The notes beneath the pieces were generated by a model, which saw only the letters and a list, made by a program, of their open reading frames with translations, was not told the DNA's origin and searched no databases. Both the position numbers and the translations under genes were made by a program. From the NCBI GenBank assembly GCA_018401755.1, contig JAGYKJ010000007.1, positions 434,001-498,000 of the forward strand: a DNA stretch of 64,000 bases, written 5' to 3'. Each line of letters opens with the position of its first letter. Position 1 is the first letter of the stretch. This stretch comes from Litorivicinus sp. (lineage in GTDB: Bacteria; Pseudomonadota; Gammaproteobacteria; Pseudomonadales; Litorivicinaceae). Shown piece after piece: positions 16,483-25,232 of the stretch.

Positions 16483-18841
16483 CTGCTGGGCTCCTCAGGA
16501 TGCACTCATTTCAGATGTGACCAGGGTTGTGACATGGATCACTGACAATCCAGCCGGAAAGCGGGTCGTTCAGTGGCTTGGTCCACTCCCTCCTGACGGT
16601 GCGGTGGATGGTCTGTGGATTGTATTTGCGACTGAGGATGCCTTGATTGAGGCATTGGATACGCTGATTGCGAAGAAGCCGCCCGTGATTCTGATTGCCC
16701 AGATTGGCGCGCAGAGATGCACACGTGAGCTGCGCCGGCAATTACGCTCCCGTTATGCGAGTCGGTCTTCGCGGATCGTTGGTCCAGACGCGGCCCATTG
16801 GCTCGTTCAACAAGGCCGTCTGTCATTGCCTGTGCCTGAGTGGCCTCCACAGAACGTTGCCCCCGTTCGGCCCGGGCACATTGCCATTCTCACGCAATCT
16901 CCATCCATTGGATCCTGCCTATTGGATTGGGTACGCGGCCGTCAAATCGGCCTATCCCATTTCCTCTGCGTTGGAGGAAGTATTGATGTCAACATCGCCG
17001 ATCTAGTCGATATGCTGGTACAGGAGTCATCCTGCCATGCGATTGTCATTCAAATTGATCGGTTACGGATCCCTGCGCGATTTATTAGCGCGTTACGAAG
17101 TTGCACGCGCTATAAGCCAGTGATGGTGTTGCATACCGGACGCGTCCGGGATTTTCAGACCGAGCAAGATCCGGAAAATGCGGAATTATTAGACCGGGAG
17201 CTGCTGTATCGCGCGGCGATTGAGCGTGCTGGCGCAAGCGCGCTCGATACCCTCGATGACTGTTTCCAAGCTCTGGAGAGCCTCACCAAACGAAAGCCGC
17301 ACGAGGGTCGCCACTTGACCATTCTTGGCCCTGGCGATGGACTTGAAGCCTTGGCAGCTGATCACCTGTATGCCGAGGATTCCACGCGTCAGTCTGTGAC
17401 GATTCGGAAAGAGCCCTCTTGGTTTATCTCACCGGAGGCATTTCCGATCGATGAGGAAACCATCGCAACGGTGCGTGAACAGACCGATGGTGTCTTAATT
17501 CCGCTGGTTGCGGAGCATCTGATTGCCGGCGACGAGGACCGTTTTTCGGAGTGGACCGCACGATTTCTTGCGTTTGAGACGCGGCTGAATCGACCTGTCT
17601 TTTTTGCCGCGCCAGGAATGGTCCTGGGGCGTGCACTTCGGCTCGCCTTCGATGCGCAAGGTCTGGCAGTGTATGGAACCCCTGAGCAAGCTTTGAGTGG
17701 CTTTCTTGCGCTATCTCGCCATGATCACGCCATACGTCTCGTGGACGCCTCTGTGTTGCCTGATGATCCAGATACACTGAGGCCTGCTGAGCAGTTGCTG
17801 CATCACTTGCGGGCGCAGATTCCACTGGATGTCGCTTTGGTTGATCGAACAATGATCTTGCACACCATCCCGGGCTGCTCCAATCAGGCGCGGCCAGGAC
17901 TGGGGGCCATACGCTTAACCGCCGGGATTGTTCGAGATCCTGTGTTCGGACCAGTGATCGTGATTCATGAGCCCTTGGGTCATTTTCCAACATTGGCCGT
18001 GACCCTTCCTCCCCTGAATCAAGCGCTGTCTGAAGACCTGTTGCACCGATCAGTGCAAGGTCGTGTGATTGAATCGTTGTCACTGGACGGGTTTACGCAA
18101 ACCGCGTCGATCCTAACTCATTTCTCAAGATTGTTAGGTCGGGTCCCCGAGATCGCTGACGTCCGTCTGCAGATTGCGCTGGAAGGAGCGCATCTCTCGG
18201 TGCATCTCGATCGTCTGCGCCTTGATCATGCTGTTGCGCAAGCGATCGTGCCATACCCCGAACAATTGGATCGGGAGGTGGTGTTACGAGATGGTCGAAA
18301 AGCGCGCCTGCGGCCATTGCGACCTGAAGACGAAGAAGCGCACATCCGCTTTCTGGCAAAGTTATCGCGGGCGACACTTCGATTTCGTTATTTCTCCGAC
18401 AAACGGAGTTTTTCTGCACGCGAACTCGCGGCGATGACGCACATGGATTATGCGCGTGAAATCGCGCAAATTGTTCAGGTGCAGGAGTCGAATGGTCCCG
18501 AAACGTTGGGTGTCATTCGATCGGTATTTGATGCCGATGGGCTCGCCTGCGAATTTGCCATGGTGGTCCGTGATGACTTACAGAGAACCGGTGTGGGTCA
18601 GCTGCTTTTGGAGGCTGCCGTTGAGATCGCACAGCAGCGTGGGTCACGACTGATATATGGTGAAACCATGATTGAAAACAGGGGGATGCAGGCATTATCT
18701 CGGAAAATTGGCTTTCAGAATCGGATCGATTTGGATGCAGATTGTGTGTGGATGACACGTGTCCTGTCTGCACCGGTTGACGCCTGGGAGACCGAACGTT
18801 TGGCTCAGTTGGTCCCAGGCTTGAACCAGGTTGTTGTCTGA
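16436..18841 (+). CDS. Pat/PatZ-type protein lysine acyltransferase (shortened acyl-CoA-synthetase part plus GNAT domain)
   Basis: About 801 residues: an NDP-forming acyl-CoA-synthetase-like region followed by a C-terminal GNAT domain, as in Pat/PatZ (YfiQ, about 886), which acetylate and silence Acs and related ligases. The middle region has ILTQSPSIGSCLLDWVRGRQIG and VGGSIDVNIADLVDMLVQ, aligning with the PatZ core. The GNAT part starts near residue 607 (VVLRDGRKARLRPLRPEDE) and has the acetyl-CoA loop RTGVGQLLLE. The ATP-grasp part is cut short: the usual GYPVALK...HKS segment is absent, and only VRDPVFGPVIVIHE...LPPLNQ remains. This suggests loss of ligase activity and a purely sensory role. 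ATG 16436 is chosen over TTG 16427. It is tail to tail with prpE, a known Pat target in Salmonella. Confidence 0.85.
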   Translation: MSTRLLKHLFQPQIINCWAPQDALISDVTRVVTWITDNPAGKRVVQWLGPLPPDGAVDGLWIVFATEDALIEALDTLIAKKPPVILIAQIGAQRCTRELRRQLRSRYASRSSRIVGPDAAHWLVQQGRLSLPVPEWPPQNVAPVRPGHIAILTQSPSIGSCLLDWVRGRQIGLSHFLCVGGSIDVNIADLVDMLVQESSCHAIVIQIDRLRIPARFISALRSCTRYKPVMVLHTGRVRDFQTEQDPENAELLDRELLYRAAIERAGASALDTLDDCFQALESLTKRKPHEGRHLTILGPGDGLEALAADHLYAEDSTRQSVTIRKEPSWFISPEAFPIDEETIATVREQTDGVLIPLVAEHLIAGDEDRFSEWTARFLAFETRLNRPVFFAAPGMVLGRALRLAFDAQGLAVYGTPEQALSGFLALSRHDHAIRLVDASVLPDDPDTLRPAEQLLHHLRAQIPLDVALVDRTMILHTIPGCSNQARPGLGAIRLTAGIVRDPVFGPVIVIHEPLGHFPTLAVTLPPLNQALSEDLLHRSVQGRVIESLSLDGFTQTASILTHFSRLLGRVPEIADVRLQIALEGAHLSVHLDRLRLDHAVAQAIVPYPEQLDREVVLRDGRKARLRPLRPEDEEAHIRFLAKLSRATLRFRYFSDKRSFSARELAAMTHMDYAREIAQIVQVQESNGPETLGVIRSVFDADGLACEFAMVVRDDLQRTGVGQLLLEAAVEIAQQRGSRLIYGETMIENRGMQALSRKIGFQNRIDLDADCVWMTRVLSAPVDAWETERLAQLVPGLNQVVV

Positions 18842-20710
18842 TTAGAACCGGGCTTTGATTTCGTCCAACACGGCGGGATCTTCGATCGTCGAGGGTGCCG
18901 TGTAGGTCTCCCCATCGGCGATCTTTCGCAAGGTCGCTCGCAAGATTTTTCCAGAACGTGTCTTTGGCAATCGTTCAACGATGAGTGCTTTCTGAAAGCA
19001 CGCAACTGCACCAATCTGAGCGCGTACGGCCTGAATCAATTCCTTTTCAACCACCTCTGGCGCAGTGTTAATCCCATCTTTCAGGACGACCAGTCCAAGC
19101 GGTAATTGGCCTTTCAGTTCGTCTGCGATGCCAATCACAGCGCATTCAGCGACCGCTGGATGCGCCGCAACAATTTCCTCCATTTCACCGGTTGAGAGTC
19201 GATGACCGGCAACATTAATGACGTCATCAGTGCGTCCCATGATAAACAGATACCCCTCATGATCGATAAATCCGCCGTCGCCGGTGAGGTAGTACCCCGG
19301 ATAAGGTGCGAGGTATCCCTGCTCAAAACGGCCGTGGTTACCCCAGACCGTTGGCAGGCAAGACGGTGGAAGCGGCCGTTTGATCACGACGGAACCTTGT
19401 TCTCCAGGGTCAACTGATGCACCACTTGCATCGAGGATGTCGACCTGAAAGCCAGGGCTGGGCTTGGTGGCTGAGCCTGGCTTGGGTGGAAAGGACTCCA
19501 ATCCACGCGGATTGCAGGCTATCGCCCAACCAGTTTCCGTTTGCCACCAATGATCCACGATTGGGAGGTTTGTCAGTTCGTCTAACCAATGATAGGTCGG
19601 AGGATCAAGTCGTTCTCCGGCCAGATACAGTGCCTCCAGTGAGGAGGTGTCATATTCAGCGAATCGGCGACCTTCCGGGTCTTCTTTCCGAATCGCTCGA
19701 AACGCGGTGGGTGCACTGAATAATACCTTCACTCGGTATTCTTCAACGACACGCCAAAATGCGCCCGCGTCAGGGGTTCGCACGGGTTTTCCCTCATAGA
19801 GGATCGTGGTGCATCCCGCGAGTAATGGTGCGTAGACAATATAGGAATGGCCCACCACCCAGCCCACATCACTGGCTGCCCAAAACACATCTCCAGGATT
19901 GACGTCATACACGGTTTTCATGGAATAGGTCATCGCCACCGCATGTCCGCCATGGTCGCGAACCACACCCTTTGGCTTGCCTGTTGTCCCTGAGGTGTAA
20001 AGGATATACAGCGGATGTGTCGCACTGACTGGGACGGGGTCTGCAGGGTATGCACCAGCCACCGCATCATCCCAAGTGATGTCTCGCCCATCTGTTAGGG
20101 AGCATGTTGCTTGCGGTCGTTCAAGAACGATGACATGGCTCGGGGCATGATCAGCGAGTTGGATCGCCTCGTTGACGATAGGCATGTAGGGAATCACTTT
20201 CGCGACTTCGATTCCACAGGTGGCAGTGACCAGCACCTTAGGGGTTGCGTCAGTCAGCCGAACGGCCAACTCATGTGCTGCGAATCCGCCAAAAACAACG
20301 GAGTGGATCGCCCCAATGCGAGCACAGGCTAACATCGCAATGACAGCCTCAGGCACCATTGGCATATAAATCACGACACGGTCGCCTGTCCTGACCCCGA
20401 GCGCTTGAAGAGCCCCAGCAAACCGACTGACTCGATCGCCTAACACGTGATAGGTGATTGCTTGCTTCACGCCAGTAACTGGTGAATCGTAGTAAATCGC
20501 CACCTGCTCTCCTCGACCAGCAATGACATGGCGATCGATCGCGTTGTAGCAGGTATTTAATAATCCATCGGGAAACCATCGTTCGATGCCCTGGGTATCT
20601 TGAGCCAGTCCAACTTTTGGAAACTGGTGCCAGTCAATAAGCGATGCTTGCTCTAGCCAAAACGATTCCGGATTGTTAATCGAAGCGGTGTAGTGATCCT
20701 GATATCCCAT
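18842..20710 (-). CDS. prpE: Propionate--CoA ligase
   Basis: An AMP-forming acyl-CoA synthetase of 622 residues (E. coli PrpE 628), which activates propionate and probably acetate. Features are SINNPESFWLEQA at the N-terminus, the ATP loop YTSGTTGKPKGVVRD near residue 240, the PrpE/Acs phrase VFWAASDVGWVVGHSYIVY, LFSAPTAFRAIRKEDPEG, and catalytic Lys in KTRSGKILR near the C-terminus. That lysine is the residue Pat enzymes acylate. I chose ATG 20710 because the downstream sequence then aligns with PrpE from its first residue and AAGGA lies 10 nt upstream. No prpBCD genes are nearby, so propionyl-CoA disposal must be encoded elsewhere. Its stop is adjacent to the stop of the pat gene, with no gap. 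Confidence 0.9.
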   Translation of the reverse strand: MGYQDHYTASINNPESFWLEQASLIDWHQFPKVGLAQDTQGIERWFPDGLLNTCYNAIDRHVIAGRGEQVAIYYDSPVTGVKQAITYHVLGDRVSRFAGALQALGVRTGDRVVIYMPMVPEAVIAMLACARIGAIHSVVFGGFAAHELAVRLTDATPKVLVTATCGIEVAKVIPYMPIVNEAIQLADHAPSHVIVLERPQATCSLTDGRDITWDDAVAGAYPADPVPVSATHPLYILYTSGTTGKPKGVVRDHGGHAVAMTYSMKTVYDVNPGDVFWAASDVGWVVGHSYIVYAPLLAGCTTILYEGKPVRTPDAGAFWRVVEEYRVKVLFSAPTAFRAIRKEDPEGRRFAEYDTSSLEALYLAGERLDPPTYHWLDELTNLPIVDHWWQTETGWAIACNPRGLESFPPKPGSATKPSPGFQVDILDASGASVDPGEQGSVVIKRPLPPSCLPTVWGNHGRFEQGYLAPYPGYYLTGDGGFIDHEGYLFIMGRTDDVINVAGHRLSTGEMEEIVAAHPAVAECAVIGIADELKGQLPLGLVVLKDGINTAPEVVEKELIQAVRAQIGAVACFQKALIVERLPKTRSGKILRATLRKIADGETYTAPSTIEDPAVLDEIKARF

Positions 20711-21066
20711 GTGCACCTGTCCTTGTGTCATGAGGGACAGTGTACCGGTCATTTTTCCGCTGTCTTTACGACGTTTTATCGACATTCTGACTCAGATGTC
20801 CTGGTGCAAACCCGATGCCGCGGATCCCTCCTACCGTACTGCACTGAGGTGATGAGGGATTGCGATCAGCTCATGGGCTGACCTGTCTGTGGAACAAAAT
20901 AGCGAAAGCTGCTGTCACGCGATACGGGATGCGTGCACGCCCAGTTGTCACTACGTGCACTTGTCCGAAGACCTTATTGGCTCATGTCCTCGCCTTCTGG
21001 CTCGCATGATGCTCAGGGTGTTGGCACGCCCTTCGGCGAGAACTCAACATTGGGTGGGTGGTGTGT
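20711..21066. other. Non-coding interval between prpE and gor
   Basis: These 356 bp hold the upstream region of prpE and the space beyond the gor stop. I see no convincing gene, RNA, repeat or terminator. Short open frames on both strands lack ribosome sites and resemble nothing I know. Confidence 0.5.
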
Positions 21067-22425
21067 TCACGGAATCAGGCGCGTTGGTTCCCGCATGGTG
21101 ACAAGCTCTTCAGCCGCAGTCGGATGGATGCCAATGGTCATATCAAACTGCGCTTTAGTTGCTCCCGCTTTCACAGCGACCGCAAATCCCTGCAGGATTT
21201 CTCCAGCATCAGCAGCGAGAAGATGTAGCCCAAGAATTGCATCGGACGTATCGTCAACGATCAGTTTGAAGATGCTGTGTTCCTCGCGGCCGCTCAAGGT
21301 ATGCTTCATGGGTCGAAAACGGCTGGTGTAGACCCGCGCTCTGAGACCTTTTGCGCGAACAGCCTCTTCACTCAATCCCAGCGTACCAATGTTGGGCTGC
21401 GAGAAAATAGTCGTCGGAATCTGTGCGTAATCCACACGGGCATCCGCCGCGCCGGCAAACAGATACTTTGCCAACGCCATACCCTCGGCAAGCGCAACTG
21501 GTGTGAGTTGGGTTGTTCCGGTCACATCACCGACTGCATACACGGATGGCTCGTGTGTTTGAAAAACTGAATTGACGATAATGGTCCCGTCAGGGCGCGT
21601 TTGCACTTGGGTGTTGTCGAGACCGAGCTCTTCGGTGTTGGGTGAGCGGCCAACCGCCATGAGGACCTCTTGAACGTTGAGTGTGTCGGCATCGGAGTGA
21701 TCGACACCGATGCCATCTGCACTCTTGTGAAACCCAAAGAGTCGATGATTCAATCGAACATCGATTCCCTTTCGACGCAATTCCTCCAACAGCCCATCCA
21801 CAATCTCTCGGTCAAACTCTTTAAGGATCTGCGGTCCGCGATAAGAGAGCGTGGTATGCACGCCCAGTCCTGCGAAGATACCGGCGAACTCAACCGCGAT
21901 ATAGCCACCGCCCACCACTAAGATGGAGTCCGGAAGACGTTCTAAATCGAAGATTTCATTGGAGGTTTTGGTCAGATCGATCCCGGGCATGTCTGGACGG
22001 TTTGGCCAGCCTCCGGTCGCGATTAAGATACGCTCGGTCTCCAGGATACGCCCAGCGACCTCAACCTGTTGAGGACTCAATATTCGTCCTCGACCGAGAA
22101 TTAATTCGGCCCCCGCCTTGGAGAGCAACTGATCATAGATCCCATTAAGGCGCGTGATTTCCCGTACTTTATTATCGCGCAAGGTCGGCCAATCAAAGCT
22201 GATGGCAGATGCGTCCCACCCGTAGCCGCGGGCATCGGTCCAGGTCTCCCAGAAGCTCGAGCCATAGACATAGAGCTTTTTAGGAACGCAGCCGACATTC
22301 ACACAGGTGCCGCCCAAGTACCGATCTTCCAGGACGGCGACTCGCGCCCCGGCCTGGGCCGCGACTCGTGCGGCCCGCACACCACCTGAGCCCGCACCAA
22401 TCACAACGAAATCATACCGATCCAC
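21067..22425 (-). CDS. gor: Glutathione-disulfide reductase
   Basis: An FAD-dependent disulfide reductase of 452 residues (E. coli Gor 450) that reduces glutathione disulfide with NADPH in the cytoplasm. It has the FAD motif GAGSGGVRAAR near residue 11, the redox-active pair in GGTCVNVGCVPKK (Cys about 42 and 47), the NADPH fold GGGYIAVEFAGI near 175 with SYRG and KEFD as in NADPH-specific Gor, VYAVGDVTG, and the dimer-contributed catalytic His in GIHPTAAEE. It is followed downstream by nothing on its strand and preceded 9 bp upstream by a quinone oxidoreductase gene, so the two are likely co-transcribed as a redox pair. Confidence 0.95.
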   Translation of the reverse strand: MDRYDFVVIGAGSGGVRAARVAAQAGARVAVLEDRYLGGTCVNVGCVPKKLYVYGSSFWETWTDARGYGWDASAISFDWPTLRDNKVREITRLNGIYDQLLSKAGAELILGRGRILSPQQVEVAGRILETERILIATGGWPNRPDMPGIDLTKTSNEIFDLERLPDSILVVGGGYIAVEFAGIFAGLGVHTTLSYRGPQILKEFDREIVDGLLEELRRKGIDVRLNHRLFGFHKSADGIGVDHSDADTLNVQEVLMAVGRSPNTEELGLDNTQVQTRPDGTIIVNSVFQTHEPSVYAVGDVTGTTQLTPVALAEGMALAKYLFAGAADARVDYAQIPTTIFSQPNIGTLGLSEEAVRAKGLRARVYTSRFRPMKHTLSGREEHSIFKLIVDDTSDAILGLHLLAADAGEILQGFAVAVKAGATKAQFDMTIGIHPTAAEELVTMREPTRLIP

Positions 22426-22434
22426 AATAGTTCC

Positions 22435-23412
22435 TTACTGTAACGTCATAACGGACTTCCCGATTTGCTCACCTGCTTGCATCCGCTCAAAGGCTTGGTT
22501 GATTTCATCGGGCATATAAATCTGGCGAACCGCATGGTCTACTCGGCCTCGCGCAACCGCCGGCCATACGATGGTCTCAAGTTCGGCCAAGAGTCTGCGT
22601 TTCACCGCATCTGGCTGGTTACGTAAGGTTCGTCCCGTGAGTGTCACATTTTTCGATAACAGCTCAACGAGATTGCACTCCGCGTGGATACCGCCGAGCA
22701 GACCGATCAATGCAATACGACCAGAATTGGCAATCACCGACAGATTGCGATTCACATAGCCAGCCCCGACTGGATCTAAGATCACGTCGAATTGGACGCC
22801 TAATCCACGGAAGTATGCAGCCCAGTCTTGGTCTCGCGTGACGCCTCCTTCGGCACCTCGCTCGATGCAGTATTTTAATTTCTCGGAGGTTCCGCAGGTC
22901 AGATACGGAATAGCCCCCAGTAATCGCACGAGCTGAATTGCGGCGATCCCTACCCCACTTCCCCCGGCGTGAACCAATACTTTTTCTTTGGGCTTCAGTG
23001 CTGATTGGTCCCAGAGATTGAATAGCGCTGTACACCACGTTTCGACTAAGCCAGCCGCTAAGGTCAGCTCGAGATTCGGTGGTGCCGAGACCAGTACGCT
23101 CGTTGAGCAGACGACATATTCGGCCATTGCTCCACTGCGAACGAGCGCGCAGACCTTTCGACCATACCAGGCTTCATCGACACCCTGCCCGATGGCATCG
23201 ACAATGCCTGAGCATTCGAGTCCAAGAATGGGAGACCCGATGGCGCCAGGATAGAGTCCGCGGATCTGTAGGAGATCTGCACGATTTAATCCAGCGGCCG
23301 CAACTCGGATGCGGACCTCACCAAACTGCGGTTCAGGGGCATCTATTTCCTGCCAGCAGGCCTCGGCCTTCACATCGTTAACAACTAGCGCACGCATTGT
23401 CTGTGACTTCAT
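22435..23412 (-). CDS. NAD(P)H quinone oxidoreductase, PIG3-type MDR family
   Basis: A medium-chain dehydrogenase/reductase of 325 residues without zinc ligands, matching the PIG3/TP53I3-like quinone oxidoreductase group. It shows LNRADLLQIRGLYPG near residue 42, GLECSGIV near 63, the Rossmann phrase VHAGGSGVGIAAIQLV near 146, and ILDPVGAGYVNRNLS. The family uses NADPH to reduce quinones by one-electron transfer. Residues 1-5 precede a second ATG (23397); either start is possible. It lies 9 bp upstream of gor on the same strand, consistent with an oxidative-stress pair. No regulator site was recognised. Confidence 0.88.
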   Translation of the reverse strand: MKSQTMRALVVNDVKAEACWQEIDAPEPQFGEVRIRVAAAGLNRADLLQIRGLYPGAIGSPILGLECSGIVDAIGQGVDEAWYGRKVCALVRSGAMAEYVVCSTSVLVSAPPNLELTLAAGLVETWCTALFNLWDQSALKPKEKVLVHAGGSGVGIAAIQLVRLLGAIPYLTCGTSEKLKYCIERGAEGGVTRDQDWAAYFRGLGVQFDVILDPVGAGYVNRNLSVIANSGRIALIGLLGGIHAECNLVELLSKNVTLTGRTLRNQPDAVKRRLLAELETIVWPAVARGRVDHAVRQIYMPDEINQAFERMQAGEQIGKSVMTLQ

Positions 23413-23773
23413 ACCAATACCATCAAAAGAAATACCGTAGCCGATGGACTTGTCGAATCAAAGCGTGTCACCGGAAAAGTGGCTCGTGACAAGTCTACAC
23501 TCTGAAGTCGATCCAGGCTTACTTCTTCTCATCGTGGTTATCCTGGTCAAGCCATCTGACCTGTGACAGTCGCTATTGGTGGTATGACAGTGCCGACACT
23601 CGTCTATGTGATGCCGCCCTTGGCTCAGACTTGTTGGGTCTGATGGGTCCATTGGCTCGCTGGTGTAAACCACAATCGTGCTGAAGCAAACCTTCTGGTT
23701 GTCGGTAGCCGCGCAGTGCAGAGACCTATCGACCTTGCCCTGCACGATGCAGAGCAAGGTCGGCGTCTGGTTA
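23413..23773. other. Non-coding interval with a strong hairpin
   Basis: These 361 bp contain no gene I would defend. A minus-strand open frame across 23458-23757 has no ribosome site and an improbable, Cys/His/Ser-rich composition. The notable element is the hairpin at 23731-23761, described separately. The rest may hold the promoter of the quinone oxidoreductase. Confidence 0.45.
23731..23761. repeat. Long imperfect hairpin (8+5 bp arms)
   Basis: GACCTTGC pairs with GCAAGGTC, then a single C-A mismatch, then CTGCA pairs with TGCAG around a CGA loop: 13 pairs in 31 bases. It starts 12 bp beyond the stop of the minus-strand gene at 23774. No T-run follows on either strand, so it could be a rho-dependent or 3'-end protecting structure, or a solitary REP-like element. 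Confidence 0.55.
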
Positions 23774-24373
23774 TTAGGGGTTCAGTAATTGCTGCGCTTG
23801 GCCAATCCAATCATCACGCGTAATTCGACCGGCGAACTTCACCACCTCTCGTTCGAGTCTGAGAATATCTGCGTCGGTCAGCATCGCAATCTGTGCATAG
23901 CTTGTGATGCCGGCAGCATTGAGCTTTTTCTCGAGCCCTGGACCGATACCCGCAATCATTTTGAGGTCATTGATGAGTATCTCTGAAGGCCCTGCAGTGA
24001 CCTGATCCGCTATGGCGGCGCCTTTATTTTTCCGTGCCGGTGCTTTTTTGGGCGCAGCAGGTGAGGCTAGGATCGTCGTGACCGGTGTCGTCGTCGTGGG
24101 CGTCGCAACACGGCGATGGGGCGCTTGACGAGATGATTTGCGGGACTTGGTAATTGCATCGGGAGTGGCTTTTGGTCCGCCGGGAGCGACCAAGGGAAAC
24201 CACAGCATGACTGCGTCGTCCACCTCCATTGGCTTGAGCTCAAAGTCGAGCATTGCACGATTGAGCGCAATGGATTCATCCACCAAATGGTTGAACCATT
24301 GATTGGCTTGTTTTAACGCATGTTCGGCCTGACGAAACGAATACAGGGCCATTGAAGAATCAAGTGTTTGCAT
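23774..24373 (-). CDS. Hypothetical protein with C-terminal helix-hairpin-helix-type domain
   Basis: A 199-residue protein in three parts. Residues 1-65 are helical, with no signal (AEHALKQANQWFNHLVDES), and faintly recall phasins, the PHB-granule surface proteins. Residues about 66-130 are a low-complexity Lys/Ala/Pro/Thr linker (TPTTTTPVTT, APKKAPARKNK) like the basic tails of granule-associated or DNA-binding proteins. Residues about 135-199 form the compact domain DLKMIAGIGPGLEKKLNAAG, TSYAQIAMLT and RITRDDWIGQA, found at the C-termini of NuoE-like and ribosomal-protein-like bacterial proteins. Its GIGPGLEKKL loop is a helix-hairpin-helix signature. I cannot assign a function. PHA-granule or nucleoid association is inference, supported weakly by bdhA elsewhere in the window. 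It is divergent from fnr. Confidence 0.7.
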   Translation of the reverse strand: MQTLDSSMALYSFRQAEHALKQANQWFNHLVDESIALNRAMLDFELKPMEVDDAVMLWFPLVAPGGPKATPDAITKSRKSSRQAPHRRVATPTTTTPVTTILASPAAPKKAPARKNKGAAIADQVTAGPSEILINDLKMIAGIGPGLEKKLNAAGITSYAQIAMLTDADILRLEREVVKFAGRITRDDWIGQAQQLLNP

Positions 24374-24440
24374 CGCAACCTCCGTTGGTCAATGGCGTCA
24401 CCATACCATGCTTTTTGTGCAACGCAACATCACACGTTAG

Positions 24441-24469
24441 TTGATAAACCACTCAAATTGTTCTACAAA
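24441..24469 (+). promoter_or_regulatory. Probable sigma-70 promoter of the fnr gene
   Basis: TTGATA (24441-24446), a 17-bp spacer and TACAAA (24464-24469) precede the fnr start by about 30 bp. TTGAT is also half of an FNR binding site, but the second half is not at the right spacing, so autoregulation is only possible, not shown. Confidence 0.4.
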
Positions 24470-24497
24470 GAAGGGAATTAAAGGTTGAGGCAAACGG

Positions 24498-25232
24498 ATG
24501 GGCTTAGACCAACAACATGTGGCATCGATGGCACATGCGGATGCCAGTCGCTGTAATCAGTGTGCGCTGCATGCGCTCTGTCTTCCAGGAATGACCGGAT
24601 GTTTTTCCTCGGCCTTGGGGCCAGTGGTTGCTGAAGACCTGAAGATCTCGAAAGGTCACGCCCTGTATCACAGCGGCGACCGTAGTCAGAATCTTTATGT
24701 GGTAAAAAGTGGCGCGTTCAAGATCATGACGCCGGTGTGCGGTCACCAAGCTCATATCTCGGGATTTCGTTTGCCGGGAGACCTCATCGGCGCGTGTGGT
24801 CTCGCTTGTGGACAATATGCGTTTACGGCGATTGCCTTAGATCGCGCAACAGTCTGTCGTCTGCCAATGGATCGTTTGCGTGAAGCATCATTGCGGCAAC
24901 CGCTCTTAACGCAAGGTTTGTTACAGGCTCTGTCGACGCAGGCAGTGATCGCGCAGCGACAGATTACCCGAGCAAATCTTCCCGCTTTGGCGCGATTCGC
25001 ATTGTTTTTAAGGGACTTAAGTGCGCACCATAAGCGGCGCTCATTGTCGGCGATAGCCTTTGATTTACCGATGCCACGGACAGATATTGCAGATTATCTA
25101 AGCCTTGCACCTGAAACAATCAGTCGCTTGCTGGCAAGCCTGACCAAGACAGGCGTCATTGCAGTGGATGGCAAGCTGGTACAGATCTTGGATTCAGCGG
25201 CTTTAGATGACGCTGCGGAAGCGATTGCTTAA
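24498..25232 (+). CDS. fnr: FNR/ANR-type oxygen-responsive transcription regulator
   Basis: A Crp/Fnr regulator of 244 residues with the [4Fe-4S] ligands of FNR: Cys19, Cys22 and Cys28 in CNQCALHALC, plus Cys120 in ATVCRLP, which aligns with E. coli FNR Cys122 (ligands there 20, 23, 29, 122). The sensor fold includes LYVVKSGAFKI and GFRLPGDLIG. The recognition helix is PETISRLLASL, keeping the Glu, Ser and Arg that read TTGAT. It should therefore sense oxygen and control anaerobic or microaerobic genes. The ribosome site is GAGG, 8 nt upstream. The 3' end overlaps the start of the MFS gene by 26 bp, so that transporter is probably in the same transcript. Confidence 0.93.
   Translation: MGLDQQHVASMAHADASRCNQCALHALCLPGMTGCFSSALGPVVAEDLKISKGHALYHSGDRSQNLYVVKSGAFKIMTPVCGHQAHISGFRLPGDLIGACGLACGQYAFTAIALDRATVCRLPMDRLREASLRQPLLTQGLLQALSTQAVIAQRQITRANLPALARFALFLRDLSAHHKRRSLSAIAFDLPMPRTDIADYLSLAPETISRLLASLTKTGVIAVDGKLVQILDSAALDDAAEAIA

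Noticed and set aside
20889-21331. Two plus-strand open frames overlapping the gor 3' end
   Set aside because: They overlap gor antisense and have no supporting start site or homology that I can recognise.
23458-23757. Minus-strand 99-codon frame in the gap before the hypothetical gene
   Set aside because: No ribosome site, Cys/His/Ser-rich with no hydrophobic core, and no recognisable family; treated as non-coding.
24441-24456. Possible FNR box in the fnr upstream region (TTGATAAACCACTCAA)
   Set aside because: Only the TTGAT half matches; the second half is CTCAA at the wrong spacing for TTGAT-N4-ATCAA.
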